Positions 1-5,820 of a DNA stretch of 13,674 nt are shown in pieces. Position 1 is the first letter of the stretch. Each line of letters begins with the position of its first letter. This DNA is from Actinomycetota bacterium (lineage in GTDB: Bacteria > Actinomycetota > Actinomycetes > S36-B12 > UBA5976), in contig JAFMIT010000037.1 of the NCBI GenBank assembly GCA_017853815.1, positions 1-13,674 of the forward strand, read 5' to 3'. The translations under genes were made by a program, and so were the position numbers. Below the pieces are notes generated by a model. The model was given only the letters and a program-made list of their open reading frames with translations, did not search any database and was not told the DNA's origin.

Positions 1-18
1 CGCTCCACAGCAGGTGCC

Positions 19-1122
19 ATGAGCATCGAACAGCTCGCAGGCGCGAGTCTTATTGTGCGTTACAGCGGACGTGACACAAAACGTTCTCGCTCAGACTCCG
101 CGAAAAACAAAGCAAACCTCGGGAAGCAACAACCAAGTCGAGCACTGCCGCTGCTCGACGCAAGCGGTGTGATTCTGTCGAGAGACAACGCGCGCACTGC
201 CCGCCAGGCTTACTTGCAAGCGAAAGTTTTTGGAGCGGTGATGCCACCTACCTTCTTCACCGTGGTTGAACAAGAAGGTGGCGCAGTGAAGCGACTTAGC
301 GGCGACATCGAGCCTCCCGTGACCGCTCGCAAGATTGGTCGGCGAGGCGACCCCAAACTCGCAGCCGAAAACGCGTTCATGTCTGCACGACAACTCAGAG
401 CGGCACGAGTGGGTCTGGTGTTTGCGCCGACTGCCGATGTGATCAGCAGGTACACACCAATCTCACTCAAACCGCGACTGCTCTCTTACAACTCAAAACT
501 CGTAGGACAGTTGGTTGAAGCGCAGGTCATCGCATACAACTCTCAAGGTGTCATGTCGGTCGTCAAACACTTCCCGGGAATCGGCGCAGTTCCTGGCCCG
601 AAGCGCTCCGGCACCAACATCTACCAATTCGATGTGACTCGCCTTTGCACCTTCGAACTCGCACCGTTTAGGAAAGCAATCGAAGTGGGTGCTCCCGCAA
701 TTCTTGTCGGCCACGGCATCTATCCCGGGCTCTCTGACGATGCCGCTTCAGGCAGCCGTCGCATCGTCACTGATCTCTTGCGCACCGAGATGAAATTTGA
801 TGGCATCGTCATCTCGGAATCTATGACCAAGAAGACCGCCCGCGCTGGACTCGCGAACAACGAAAACGTTTACGTTCGCAGCCTCGCCGCTGGCGTCGAT
901 CTCCTTCTCACTCCCGGCAACGCTCAGAAGGCCAAGAAGCGAATCGTTATCGCGCTCACCAAAGGTCGTCTGTCAGTTGAAGAACGTCGAGAATCTATTG
1001 CTCGAGTCTTGGCTTATCGCGCGGCGCAAATGAGAGTCATCACAACATTAAAGAAGTACAAACCAGGCTCAGAGTTTCTGTTAGCCCAGGCTCAATGGTT
1101 CTCGTACGAACTTAGAGCTTGA
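19..1122 (+). CDS. Glycoside hydrolase family 3 (NagZ-like) protein, probable pseudoenzyme
   Basis: The fold is recognisable as the GH3 beta-N-acetylhexosaminidase (NagZ) barrel. It has an N-terminal SIEQLAGASLIV segment, an EQEGG motif at residues 84-88, KHFPG at 183-187, PAILVGHGIYPG near 226-237, a barrel strand DGIVISESM at 261-269 and AGVDLLLTPGN at 291-301. The length of 367 aa suits a one-domain NagZ. The catalytic positions are not conserved. The nucleophile Asp of the usual SDxL motif is Glu267. The Asp-x-His general acid/base dyad that normally follows KHFPGHGDT is replaced by Pro194/Arg196 in KHFPGIGAVPGPKR. The Asp of DQEGG is Glu84. NagZ normally removes N-acetylglucosamine from muropeptides or glycoconjugates; this protein may bind sugar without cleaving it. 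The frame is open to the window edge and the SD before ATG 19 is weak, so the true start and any signal peptide may lie upstream. It converges on the cupin gene and overlaps its 3' end by 11 bp. Confidence 0.8.
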   Translation: MSIEQLAGASLIVRYSGRDTKRSRSDSAKNKANLGKQQPSRALPLLDASGVILSRDNARTARQAYLQAKVFGAVMPPTFFTVVEQEGGAVKRLSGDIEPPVTARKIGRRGDPKLAAENAFMSARQLRAARVGLVFAPTADVISRYTPISLKPRLLSYNSKLVGQLVEAQVIAYNSQGVMSVVKHFPGIGAVPGPKRSGTNIYQFDVTRLCTFELAPFRKAIEVGAPAILVGHGIYPGLSDDAASGSRRIVTDLLRTEMKFDGIVISESMTKKTARAGLANNENVYVRSLAAGVDLLLTPGNAQKAKKRIVIALTKGRLSVEERRESIARVLAYRAAQMRVITTLKKYKPGSEFLLAQAQWFSYELRA

Positions 1123-1978
1123 CGCTATTCGCGACGCCTTCGGCACCAAAGTTAACGACCAAAATCACCACAGGTCCGGGACCACTGCTTACGCCATTGT
1201 GGCGCGTGCCGACGGCCTCAAGAATTGCTTCACCTGCTCGGTACGTCTTGACGACTCCACCGTCGTACGTCACAGTGACGCTGCCTTGCATGATGTAGGC
1301 CATCATCGGCGCATCGTGACGATGCCAGCCAGTCTCAGAACCTTCATTGAGCGTCAAAATCGTCGATGAAACTTCTGCTTGCGAACCGGTGGGGTACACG
1401 AGCAACTGATCAAGAACGGTGTTGCGGGCTTTGGTCAGAAGAGGAACGGAACCAGCTACTAGTGGCGCCTCTAAAGCATTGAAATTGGCATGCGAAGTAA
1501 GCTGCCAAATCTTGCCGTTCCAGGTAAAGGTCGAAAGCCGAGGAGCGGGGCCCGGCGCATAGGGCTTGCCGTTGGTCACGCCTTCGATATCAGCTTTGTA
1601 GCTCACTACAAGTGCCGCACCGGCCTGAGTCGCAGTCACATCGCTGATGGTGAATGCCGTGATGTGAGGGAGGCTGCCAAGGTAAGCGGTCTTCGCTGCA
1701 TAAGACCCATCAGCGCGTTGCAGTTGAAATGCTGGCGAGAGGAACGACTTCAAACCGCGGACATTGTTCTGCTCCAGCAGTGAGAGAAATCGAGTCGCGA
1801 GCACAGTCGCTGTGCCGGTGACATCCTTGAGCTTCGGCGCCCGAACGATGGTCACTACAGCATTATTCGTAGAGGTCGCTGATCCAGCCTGTGCTGGAGA
1901 CACGATGGCAGCTAAACCAAGAATTGCGGCAGCAGCGATGAGCAGAGGGGCGCGGGATCCGCGTGCAGTGATGTCCAT
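1112..1978 (-). CDS. Exported NTF2/SnoaL-like plus cupin fusion protein
   Basis: The protein has 288 aa from the ATG at 1978. A 23-residue in-frame extension to 2047 exists, but it would overlap the upstream gene and lies in front of a good Sec signal peptide (residues 1-31: basic start, hydrophobic core, SPAQA cleavage site), so 1978 is chosen. The SD is weak (GAAG about 6 nt upstream). Residues about 58-165 look like an NTF2/SnoaL (DUF4440-like) domain: a helical LATRFLSLLEQNN start, then TFTWNGKIWQLTSH. Residues about 195-285 form a cupin barrel with HRH at 219-221, YIMQGSVTV, and a second motif ending in His260. The usual cupin metal-ligand Glu, four residues after the second His, is Met225, so metal binding is uncertain. 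Cupins of this kind often hold a metal or small ligand. The substrate is unknown. The gene lies 38 bp downstream of a NERD gene and may be co-transcribed with it. Confidence 0.78.
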   Translation of the reverse strand: MDITARGSRAPLLIAAAAILGLAAIVSPAQAGSATSTNNAVVTIVRAPKLKDVTGTATVLATRFLSLLEQNNVRGLKSFLSPAFQLQRADGSYAAKTAYLGSLPHITAFTISDVTATQAGAALVVSYKADIEGVTNGKPYAPGPAPRLSTFTWNGKIWQLTSHANFNALEAPLVAGSVPLLTKARNTVLDQLLVYPTGSQAEVSSTILTLNEGSETGWHRHDAPMMAYIMQGSVTVTYDGGVVKTYRAGEAILEAVGTRHNGVSSGPGPVVILVVNFGAEGVANSVKL

Positions 1979-2016
1979 GTGCGTATCTTCACAGCCCGCA
2001 CGCGGATTGCGAAAAC

Positions 2017-3024
2017 CTATTTCTGCAGGTCGAGAAATTCGTGCCACTCACAGGCGACATGGTCGCCATCGGGATCGATGCCGTACACGTCTTTGATGAG
2101 TACCTCAACTTCATCACGCACGACCGCGCAATCAACGACGGGCTGATCTGGGACACAGCCTGCGTAGTTGATGTTGCAACCGCGGAGTTCCTTGAAGTAC
2201 GCAACGTGTGCGAGTCCATCACCGAGACCAAGCGACAGGAGAACGGCAGCAATATTGACCCACACGATGTGACGTGGAACGTGGCCGTTGCGTTTATGAA
2301 ATCGGACGCCGACCCACCACGAGAACGCACCGATCAAAATCGTCGTCCAAATGCCTGCAACCAAACTCGTCCAGACCAATTCCGCAGTAAAGAACCCAAC
2401 AGTGGCGACGCCGAGAATCAGCAATCCGTAACGACCGAGTGACGCCGCATGATCGAGAGTAAGGGGAGCAGCCTCAAACGATTGGTTTTGAAGAAGTGCG
2501 AGCGCGAGCTCAACTTGGGAATCATCGAGGATGCGATCGTTCGATGCATTGTTCGCTAAGCGCTTGCGCACCATCTCCATTGCCTGCGAAATCTCTTTCG
2601 TTCCGATGAGCACATCTGCGACAGCTTCTGGACCCATGTCACCTGACACGATGGTGTGCGGCATGGCGATGAACCACTCAGCGTGGGCGAGGTGATCACT
2701 CGTGACACCTTGGCGCGAGAGGTAGTTGCGCACCGCGTGCTTACCGCGACGGGCTTGTTCGACTGGATTGATTCGCCTGACGCCAGTGCCGGTTCGGCTT
2801 GTCCATTGACCGTCGCGATACTCAATGAGTCCGCCCTTGACTTCAATCACGGCCAAACCGAGATTAGGAATCAGCACCAAAACATCGATTTCAACGTCAC
2901 CAGACTGGGAGTCGGTCAGTCGAAAGTTTTCGAGAAGTAGCTCGCCAGGAAGGAGCTGCGCCCGAAGTGCATTAATCACTAACTGTTCAGACTTGGTCTG
3001 AAGCTGAGTGTTGCTTGGCGCCAT
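2017..3024 (-). CDS. NERD nuclease-like / membrane / Excalibur protein, copy 1
   Basis: The protein has 335 aa. Residues about 11-125 match the nuclease-related domain (NERD), with GDVEIDVLVL at 42-51 (Asp47) and IEVKGG at 60-65 (Glu61, Lys63), the D...ExK pattern of the restriction-endonuclease-like fold. Gln90 and the EWFIAMP strand at 116-122 are also shared with the neighbouring paralogue. Residues about 198-275 hold roughly three hydrophobic membrane segments. The C-terminus (281-326) has a Cys-rich lead, RGCNINYAGCVP, then DC, and ends in DPDGDHVACE, a slightly altered Excalibur motif (DxDxDGxxCE) in which His takes the place of Gly. With the NERD domain inside, three helices would place the Excalibur domain outside. 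The ATG has a strong SD (GGGGAG) upstream. The gene sits 59 bp after its paralogue and is likely co-transcribed. NERD is predicted to be a nuclease; substrate and role are not known. Confidence 0.85.
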   Translation of the reverse strand: MAPSNTQLQTKSEQLVINALRAQLLPGELLLENFRLTDSQSGDVEIDVLVLIPNLGLAVIEVKGGLIEYRDGQWTSRTGTGVRRINPVEQARRGKHAVRNYLSRQGVTSDHLAHAEWFIAMPHTIVSGDMGPEAVADVLIGTKEISQAMEMVRKRLANNASNDRILDDSQVELALALLQNQSFEAAPLTLDHAASLGRYGLLILGVATVGFFTAELVWTSLVAGIWTTILIGAFSWWVGVRFHKRNGHVPRHIVWVNIAAVLLSLGLGDGLAHVAYFKELRGCNINYAGCVPDQPVVDCAVVRDEVEVLIKDVYGIDPDGDHVACEWHEFLDLQK

Positions 3025-3083
3025 TCGCCCCCGCTCCCCTGCTAGTTAATTGCATCGCCTTAACTCGGGGAAAAAATAGCGCA

Positions 3084-4082
3084 CTACTGTGATTTTGGCT
3101 TTTCGTTCCATTCGCAACCAATTCCATCTTGGTCACGATCTAGACGGTAAACGTCCTCGCCGGTGACTTCGACCATGCCCACGATCTCTGCGCAATCGAG
3201 ATCATCAACGATGGGCAGGCAGCCGCTGTAGCTCGGCTGGCATCCGCGCAATGTCTTGATTGGTGCGGCGTTCGCAATCGGCGCTCCGAGTATCCAGCCG
3301 ATGAGGAACGCAATCGTTCCAGCGACTGCGAGATCACGCGAAAAATGTTGATAGCGAAGTCGCACGAAGTTGCCAATGAGTCCAACGACTGCACCACCTG
3401 CGATTGCTGCAAGCCATGTGGCCCACGTATGCCCCGCAGCAACGGCCGCCGTGAAGAAACCTGCAGCCACAATCGCGCACACCAGACCGTAAACAGTCAA
3501 CTGAACAACGTGGCCGGTTTGGCTGCGCCGAGCCGCACCCGTTTGTGATTTTAGGAGCGACATCGCCTGTTCGACTTGGACGACGTTCAGAACAGCATCG
3601 CCATCCTGAACCGACGCCAAACGCGAGCGCACTTGATCGAGTGCCGTCGCGACATCGTCCGAACCAATCAAGATTTCGCGCAGTCCTTCGGGTCCCATGT
3701 CGCCCGTTACTTTCGTAAACGGCATCGCGATGAACCATTCGGTGCGCACCAGGCCGTGCTGCCATGAGTCTTGGCGCGAGAGGAACGTGCGCAACGCATG
3801 TTTACCGTTGCGGCCCTGTTCTGTTGGTCGAATTCGGCGCCGGCTGGTCGTGGTTGTGGTGACCCACTCGCCGCCTGTGTATTCGACGAGACCACCTTTG
3901 ATCTCGATGACAGCGGCACCGAAACCCGGTAGCAACAGGAGAGCATCAATTTCGACGTCGCCACCGCGCTCGTCAGTGAAACGAATGTTTTCTAGCAGTC
4001 GTTCGCCAGCACGAAGCTGAGATTTGAGGGCATCTAGAACTTGACGTTCAGATTTGGTTTGACGTGCATTGTCCCCGTTCAC
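3084..4082 (-). CDS. NERD nuclease-like / membrane / Excalibur protein, copy 2
   Basis: The protein has 332 aa and is paralogous to the next gene downstream over its whole length. Shared blocks include QTKSE, GDVEIDALLL (41-50; Asp46), IEIKGG (59-64; Glu60, Lys62), GKHALRTFLSRQ (93-104), EWFIAMP and GDMGPEG. Membrane segments are visible at about 193-217, 221-240 and 251-272. The C-terminal region starts with RGCQPSYSGCLP (279-290) and DLDC, and ends with a canonical Excalibur motif, DRDQDGIGCE (315-324). Excalibur is a predicted extracellular calcium-binding motif similar to an EF-hand loop. The start is GTG at 4082, supported by GGAG nine bases upstream. It is the first gene of the probable set NERD copy 2, NERD copy 1, cupin. 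The catalytic triad-like residues are intact, so nuclease activity is possible. The target is unknown. Confidence 0.85.
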   Translation of the reverse strand: MNGDNARQTKSERQVLDALKSQLRAGERLLENIRFTDERGGDVEIDALLLLPGFGAAVIEIKGGLVEYTGGEWVTTTTTSRRRIRPTEQGRNGKHALRTFLSRQDSWQHGLVRTEWFIAMPFTKVTGDMGPEGLREILIGSDDVATALDQVRSRLASVQDGDAVLNVVQVEQAMSLLKSQTGAARRSQTGHVVQLTVYGLVCAIVAAGFFTAAVAAGHTWATWLAAIAGGAVVGLIGNFVRLRYQHFSRDLAVAGTIAFLIGWILGAPIANAAPIKTLRGCQPSYSGCLPIVDDLDCAEIVGMVEVTGEDVYRLDRDQDGIGCEWNEKPKSQ

Positions 4083-4330
4083 GTGTAAAAACTCCGATTC
4101 TTTTCATGATGGCCAGTGCGGTGAGGTGTTTTGAGGCGCCTATTAACGGCGCGAGAAACCAAAACCTCTCGGCGGCGGCAAAGAATCAGAAACTTCTGCA
4201 TTGGGGGCATTGCGGACGCAAATCGCCCGAATGCCTGCAGTAATAACCATTACCCCGTTACTCCCTCGTGTTCGGGGCGAAATGTAACAGCCAGTCATGA
4301 CAGTTCTCGCGGCGAAATGCGGACAAATGC
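4083..4330. other. Intergenic stretch upstream of NERD copy 2
   Basis: This is the non-coding part of the 295-bp gap between the YceI gene and NERD copy 2. It must hold the minus-strand promoter for the NERD operon, but I cannot point to a convincing -35/-10 pair. The 9-mer GGCGAAATG occurs twice, at 4276-4284 and 4311-4319, 35 bp apart on the plus strand, and could be a regulator site. No convincing gene is visible; short open frames here lack SD sequences and family features. Confidence 0.5.
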
Positions 4331-4363
4331 AAAGAGCCTCGGCCGATGCGACCGAGGCTCTTT
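4331..4363 (-). terminator. Rho-independent terminator after the YceI gene
   Basis: A perfect 12-bp inverted repeat, AAAGAGCCTCGG ... CCGAGGCTCTTT, has a 9-nt loop and lies 14 bp past the YceI stop codon. The stem ends in a short T run on either strand, so it could act both ways. Confidence 0.85.
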
Positions 4364-4377
4364 ACGAGAGTTACTGC

Positions 4378-4935
4378 TTACTTCTGAAGTGCAGCCTGAA
4401 TTTCAAGTTCGATGTTGACGCTCTCGCCAACCAGCACGCCGCCAGTCTCAAGAGGTGCATTCCACTCGACACCGAAATCTTTGCGGTTGATCGTGGTGGT
4501 CGCTGAGAAACCGGCCTTGGTGTTGCCCCATGGGTCGTTGTTGACGCCGAGGAACTCAGTGTCGAGAACAACGGACTTGGTGACGCCACGCACGGTGAGG
4601 TCGCCCGTGATCTGAATGCCCTTGCCGCCAGCTGCGACGCCAGTTGCCTTGAAGGTCCAGGTTGGGTGGTTTTCAACGTCAAAGAAGTCGCCTGAACGAA
4701 CGTGTCCATCGCGGCCTTCGTCGCGGGTGTTGATGCTCGTCGCTTCGATGGTGGCTTCGACGCCACTGGTCTCGACCGAATCACCGACGGTGATGGTGCC
4801 TGCGAACTTCTCAAAGCTGCCGCGAACCTTCGACACCATGAGGTGACGAACCGAGAAGCTGATTTCTGAGTGTGAAGGGTCGATTGCCCACACGCCGACG
4901 GTCAGGCCTGGTGCGAGTTCGGTGCTTGCGGTCAT
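4378..4935 (-). CDS. YceI family protein
   Basis: The protein has 185 aa, the usual length for a YceI domain without signal peptide. Family marks are WAIDPSHSEISFSVRHLM (16-33), SINTRDEGRDGHVRSGDFFD (68-87), PTWTFKATGV (91-100), GDLTVRGVTKSVVLD (111-125) and DFGVEWNAPLETGG (153-166). YceI proteins form a lipocalin-like barrel that binds long isoprenoid or other lipophilic ligands. The absence of a signal peptide points to a cytoplasmic form here, as in many actinobacteria. The ATG has a good SD (AGAGGA, 6 nt away). It is a single-gene unit with its own promoter, operator-like repeats and terminator. The ligand cannot be told from sequence. Confidence 0.93.
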   Translation of the reverse strand: MTASTELAPGLTVGVWAIDPSHSEISFSVRHLMVSKVRGSFEKFAGTITVGDSVETSGVEATIEATSINTRDEGRDGHVRSGDFFDVENHPTWTFKATGVAAGGKGIQITGDLTVRGVTKSVVLDTEFLGVNNDPWGNTKAGFSATTTINRKDFGVEWNAPLETGGVLVGESVNIELEIQAALQK

Positions 4936-4954
4936 GTTGTGTCCTCTGACTAAG

Positions 4955-4982
4955 TAGTTGAACTATGAACTAGTTAGTTGAA
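4955..4982. promoter_or_regulatory. Operator-like repeats in the YceI leader
   Basis: TAGTTGAA occurs at 4955-4962 and again at 4975-4982, exactly 20 bp apart, about two helical turns. The first copy is part of the odd palindrome TAGTTGAACTA (4955-4965). Between the copies lies the perfect palindrome AACTAGTT (4968-4975). The block sits just downstream of the predicted -10 of the YceI promoter, where a bound repressor would block transcription. The regulator is unknown. Confidence 0.6.
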
Positions 4983-5010
4983 GGCTAAACTATCCCACAG
5001 AGCTTGTCAA
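4982..5010 (-). promoter_or_regulatory. Predicted sigma-70-type promoter of the YceI gene
   Basis: On the minus strand TTGACA (5005-5010) is followed after 17 bp by TAGCCT (4982-4987). The -35 is perfect and the -10 keeps TAnnnT. Transcription would begin near 4975, within the operator-like repeats, some 40 nt before the ATG. Confidence 0.6.
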
Positions 5011-5030
5011 ATCGACAGGTCAACGCGAAA

Positions 5031-5064
5031 ACAGAAAAGCGCCGGCTCTTTTCAGAGCCAGCGC
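5031..5064 (-). terminator. Rho-independent terminator of tRNA-Tyr
   Basis: The stem pairs 5039-5049 with 5054-5064 (11 positions, one C-A mismatch) and has a 4-nt loop. On the minus strand it is followed by TTTTCTGTTTT. It starts 6 nt past the CCA end of the tRNA. Confidence 0.85.
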
Positions 5065-5069
5065 CTAGC

Positions 5070-5154
5070 TGGTGGCGGGTGATGGATTCGAACCATCGAA
5101 GGCTACGCCGACGGATTTACAGTCCGCTCCCATTGGCCGCTCGGGCAACCCGCC
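5070..5154 (-). tRNA. tRNA-Tyr (anticodon GUA)
   Basis: On the minus strand the 5' end GGCGGGT pairs with ACCCGCC at the 3' end. The anticodon arm reads CGGACTGTAAATCCG, giving anticodon GTA. A long variable arm, as expected of bacterial tyrosine tRNA, precedes the T arm, GATGGTTCGAATCCATC. The discriminator is A, and CCA is encoded in the gene (5070-5072). Confidence 0.97.
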
Positions 5155-5221
5155 ATGCTGTTAACAGCGCGCGAACCTTACCTGAGAACCGACACGCAAT
5201 GAAAAGCGGTCATGAGGTCGC

Positions 5222-5728
5222 CTAGTGGAGGTCGAACTTTTCTTGCGCGGCACGCATTGCGTCCGGCAGCCGTTCGTGAAATTGGTCGATAACGCGTTCA
5301 AGATCGCTCACCAATCGGCTGAGTTCTTGGTCGTCCCATCCGTCGAGCACGCGCGTCATGACCCAACGGCGAACTTCACTGAGGCCATCGACGAGGCTCA
5401 GTCCTGCGGCCGACAGGCGAATCGTGGTGCGGCGGCGATCTTCTGGGTCCACTCCGCGCTCGATGAGCCCGTCGGCTTCAAGCTCGGTCATGAGGCGGCT
5501 AGCGGTTGAGTGCTCGAGGTCAAGAAACGCAGCCACATCTTTGATGGCAATGGCGCCGTCGCGATTGTGTTGAATGTCGGCCAACAAGCTGCAGGCGAGC
5601 AGTTTCGCGCCTGAAATGTGGTGGTGGCCCGCTGGTGTTGGAATGTCTCCCGGCACGGGTTTGATCGCCAGTCGCCGAATACGCATGAGCGTCCGGTCAA
5701 TCCTGTCGACGGTTTCTTCACTGGCCAT
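5222..5728 (-). CDS. MarR family transcriptional regulator
   Basis: The protein has 168 aa from ATG 5728. It contains a winged helix-turn-helix: AIKDVAAFLDLEHSTASRLM (residues 61-80, recognition helix about 72-82), LEADGLIERG, and a wing DPEDRRRTTIRLSAAG at 94-109, all typical of MarR. The flanking helices form the dimer interface. It is divergent from the MMPL exporter gene with 92 bp between starts, the usual arrangement of a MarR repressor with its efflux target. The frame stays open upstream, with an ATG at 5776 and beyond, but that ATG lies inside the operator-like palindrome. A TATTAT -10 is correctly placed for a leaderless transcript starting at 5728, so the shorter form is preferred. 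Ligands for MarR proteins are often the exported lipophilic or phenolic compounds; here the ligand is unknown. Confidence 0.9.
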   Translation of the reverse strand: MASEETVDRIDRTLMRIRRLAIKPVPGDIPTPAGHHHISGAKLLACSLLADIQHNRDGAIAIKDVAAFLDLEHSTASRLMTELEADGLIERGVDPEDRRRTTIRLSAAGLSLVDGLSEVRRWVMTRVLDGWDDQELSRLVSDLERVIDQFHERLPDAMRAAQEKFDLH

Positions 5729-5734
5729 AACCTG

Positions 5735-5740
5735 ATAATA
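5735..5740 (-). promoter_or_regulatory. -10 element for a leaderless marR transcript
   Basis: TATTAT on the minus strand ends seven bases before the A of ATG 5728. The gene has no properly spaced SD, which fits leaderless transcription. The -35 (GCAAAT, 17 bp upstream) is poor and falls in the palindrome, as for an autorepressed gene. Confidence 0.45.
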
Positions 5741-5756
5741 CCTGTGAAACACATCC

Positions 5757-5783
5757 AATTTGCGTGTGTAATACATGCAATTT
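5757..5783. promoter_or_regulatory. MarR-type operator palindrome
   Basis: An imperfect 27-bp palindrome centred on 5770. Ten of the 13 base pairs match, and the arms carry TTGCnTGT (5760-5767) and ACAnGCAA (5773-5780). TTGC...GCAA arms recall the E. coli marbox-type site. It lies between the divergent marR and MMPL genes. A smaller palindrome, TGTGAAACACA, lies at 5743-5753. Confidence 0.7.
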
Positions 5784-5788
5784 ATGCT
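5760..5788 (+). promoter_or_regulatory. Predicted promoter of the MMPL exporter gene
   Basis: TTGCGT (5760-5765), a 17-bp spacer and TATGCT (5783-5788). The spacer contains most of the palindrome, so a bound MarR dimer would cover the promoter. Start would be near 5795, leaving a leader of about 26 nt that carries the SD. Confidence 0.55.
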
Positions 5789-5820
5789 GACCTCATTACG
5801 TCTAGATAACGGAGAATCTC

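Noticed and set aside
1979..2047. N-terminal extension of the cupin fusion protein
   Set aside because: It would overlap the NERD copy 1 end and sits in front of a clear signal peptide that begins at 1978.
3045..3078. GTTAA...TTAAC inverted repeat and a T6 run between the two NERD genes, considered as a terminator
   Set aside because: The 5-bp stem is AT-rich, and the T run lies before it in the minus-strand direction, so it does not form a terminator; the genes are more likely co-transcribed.
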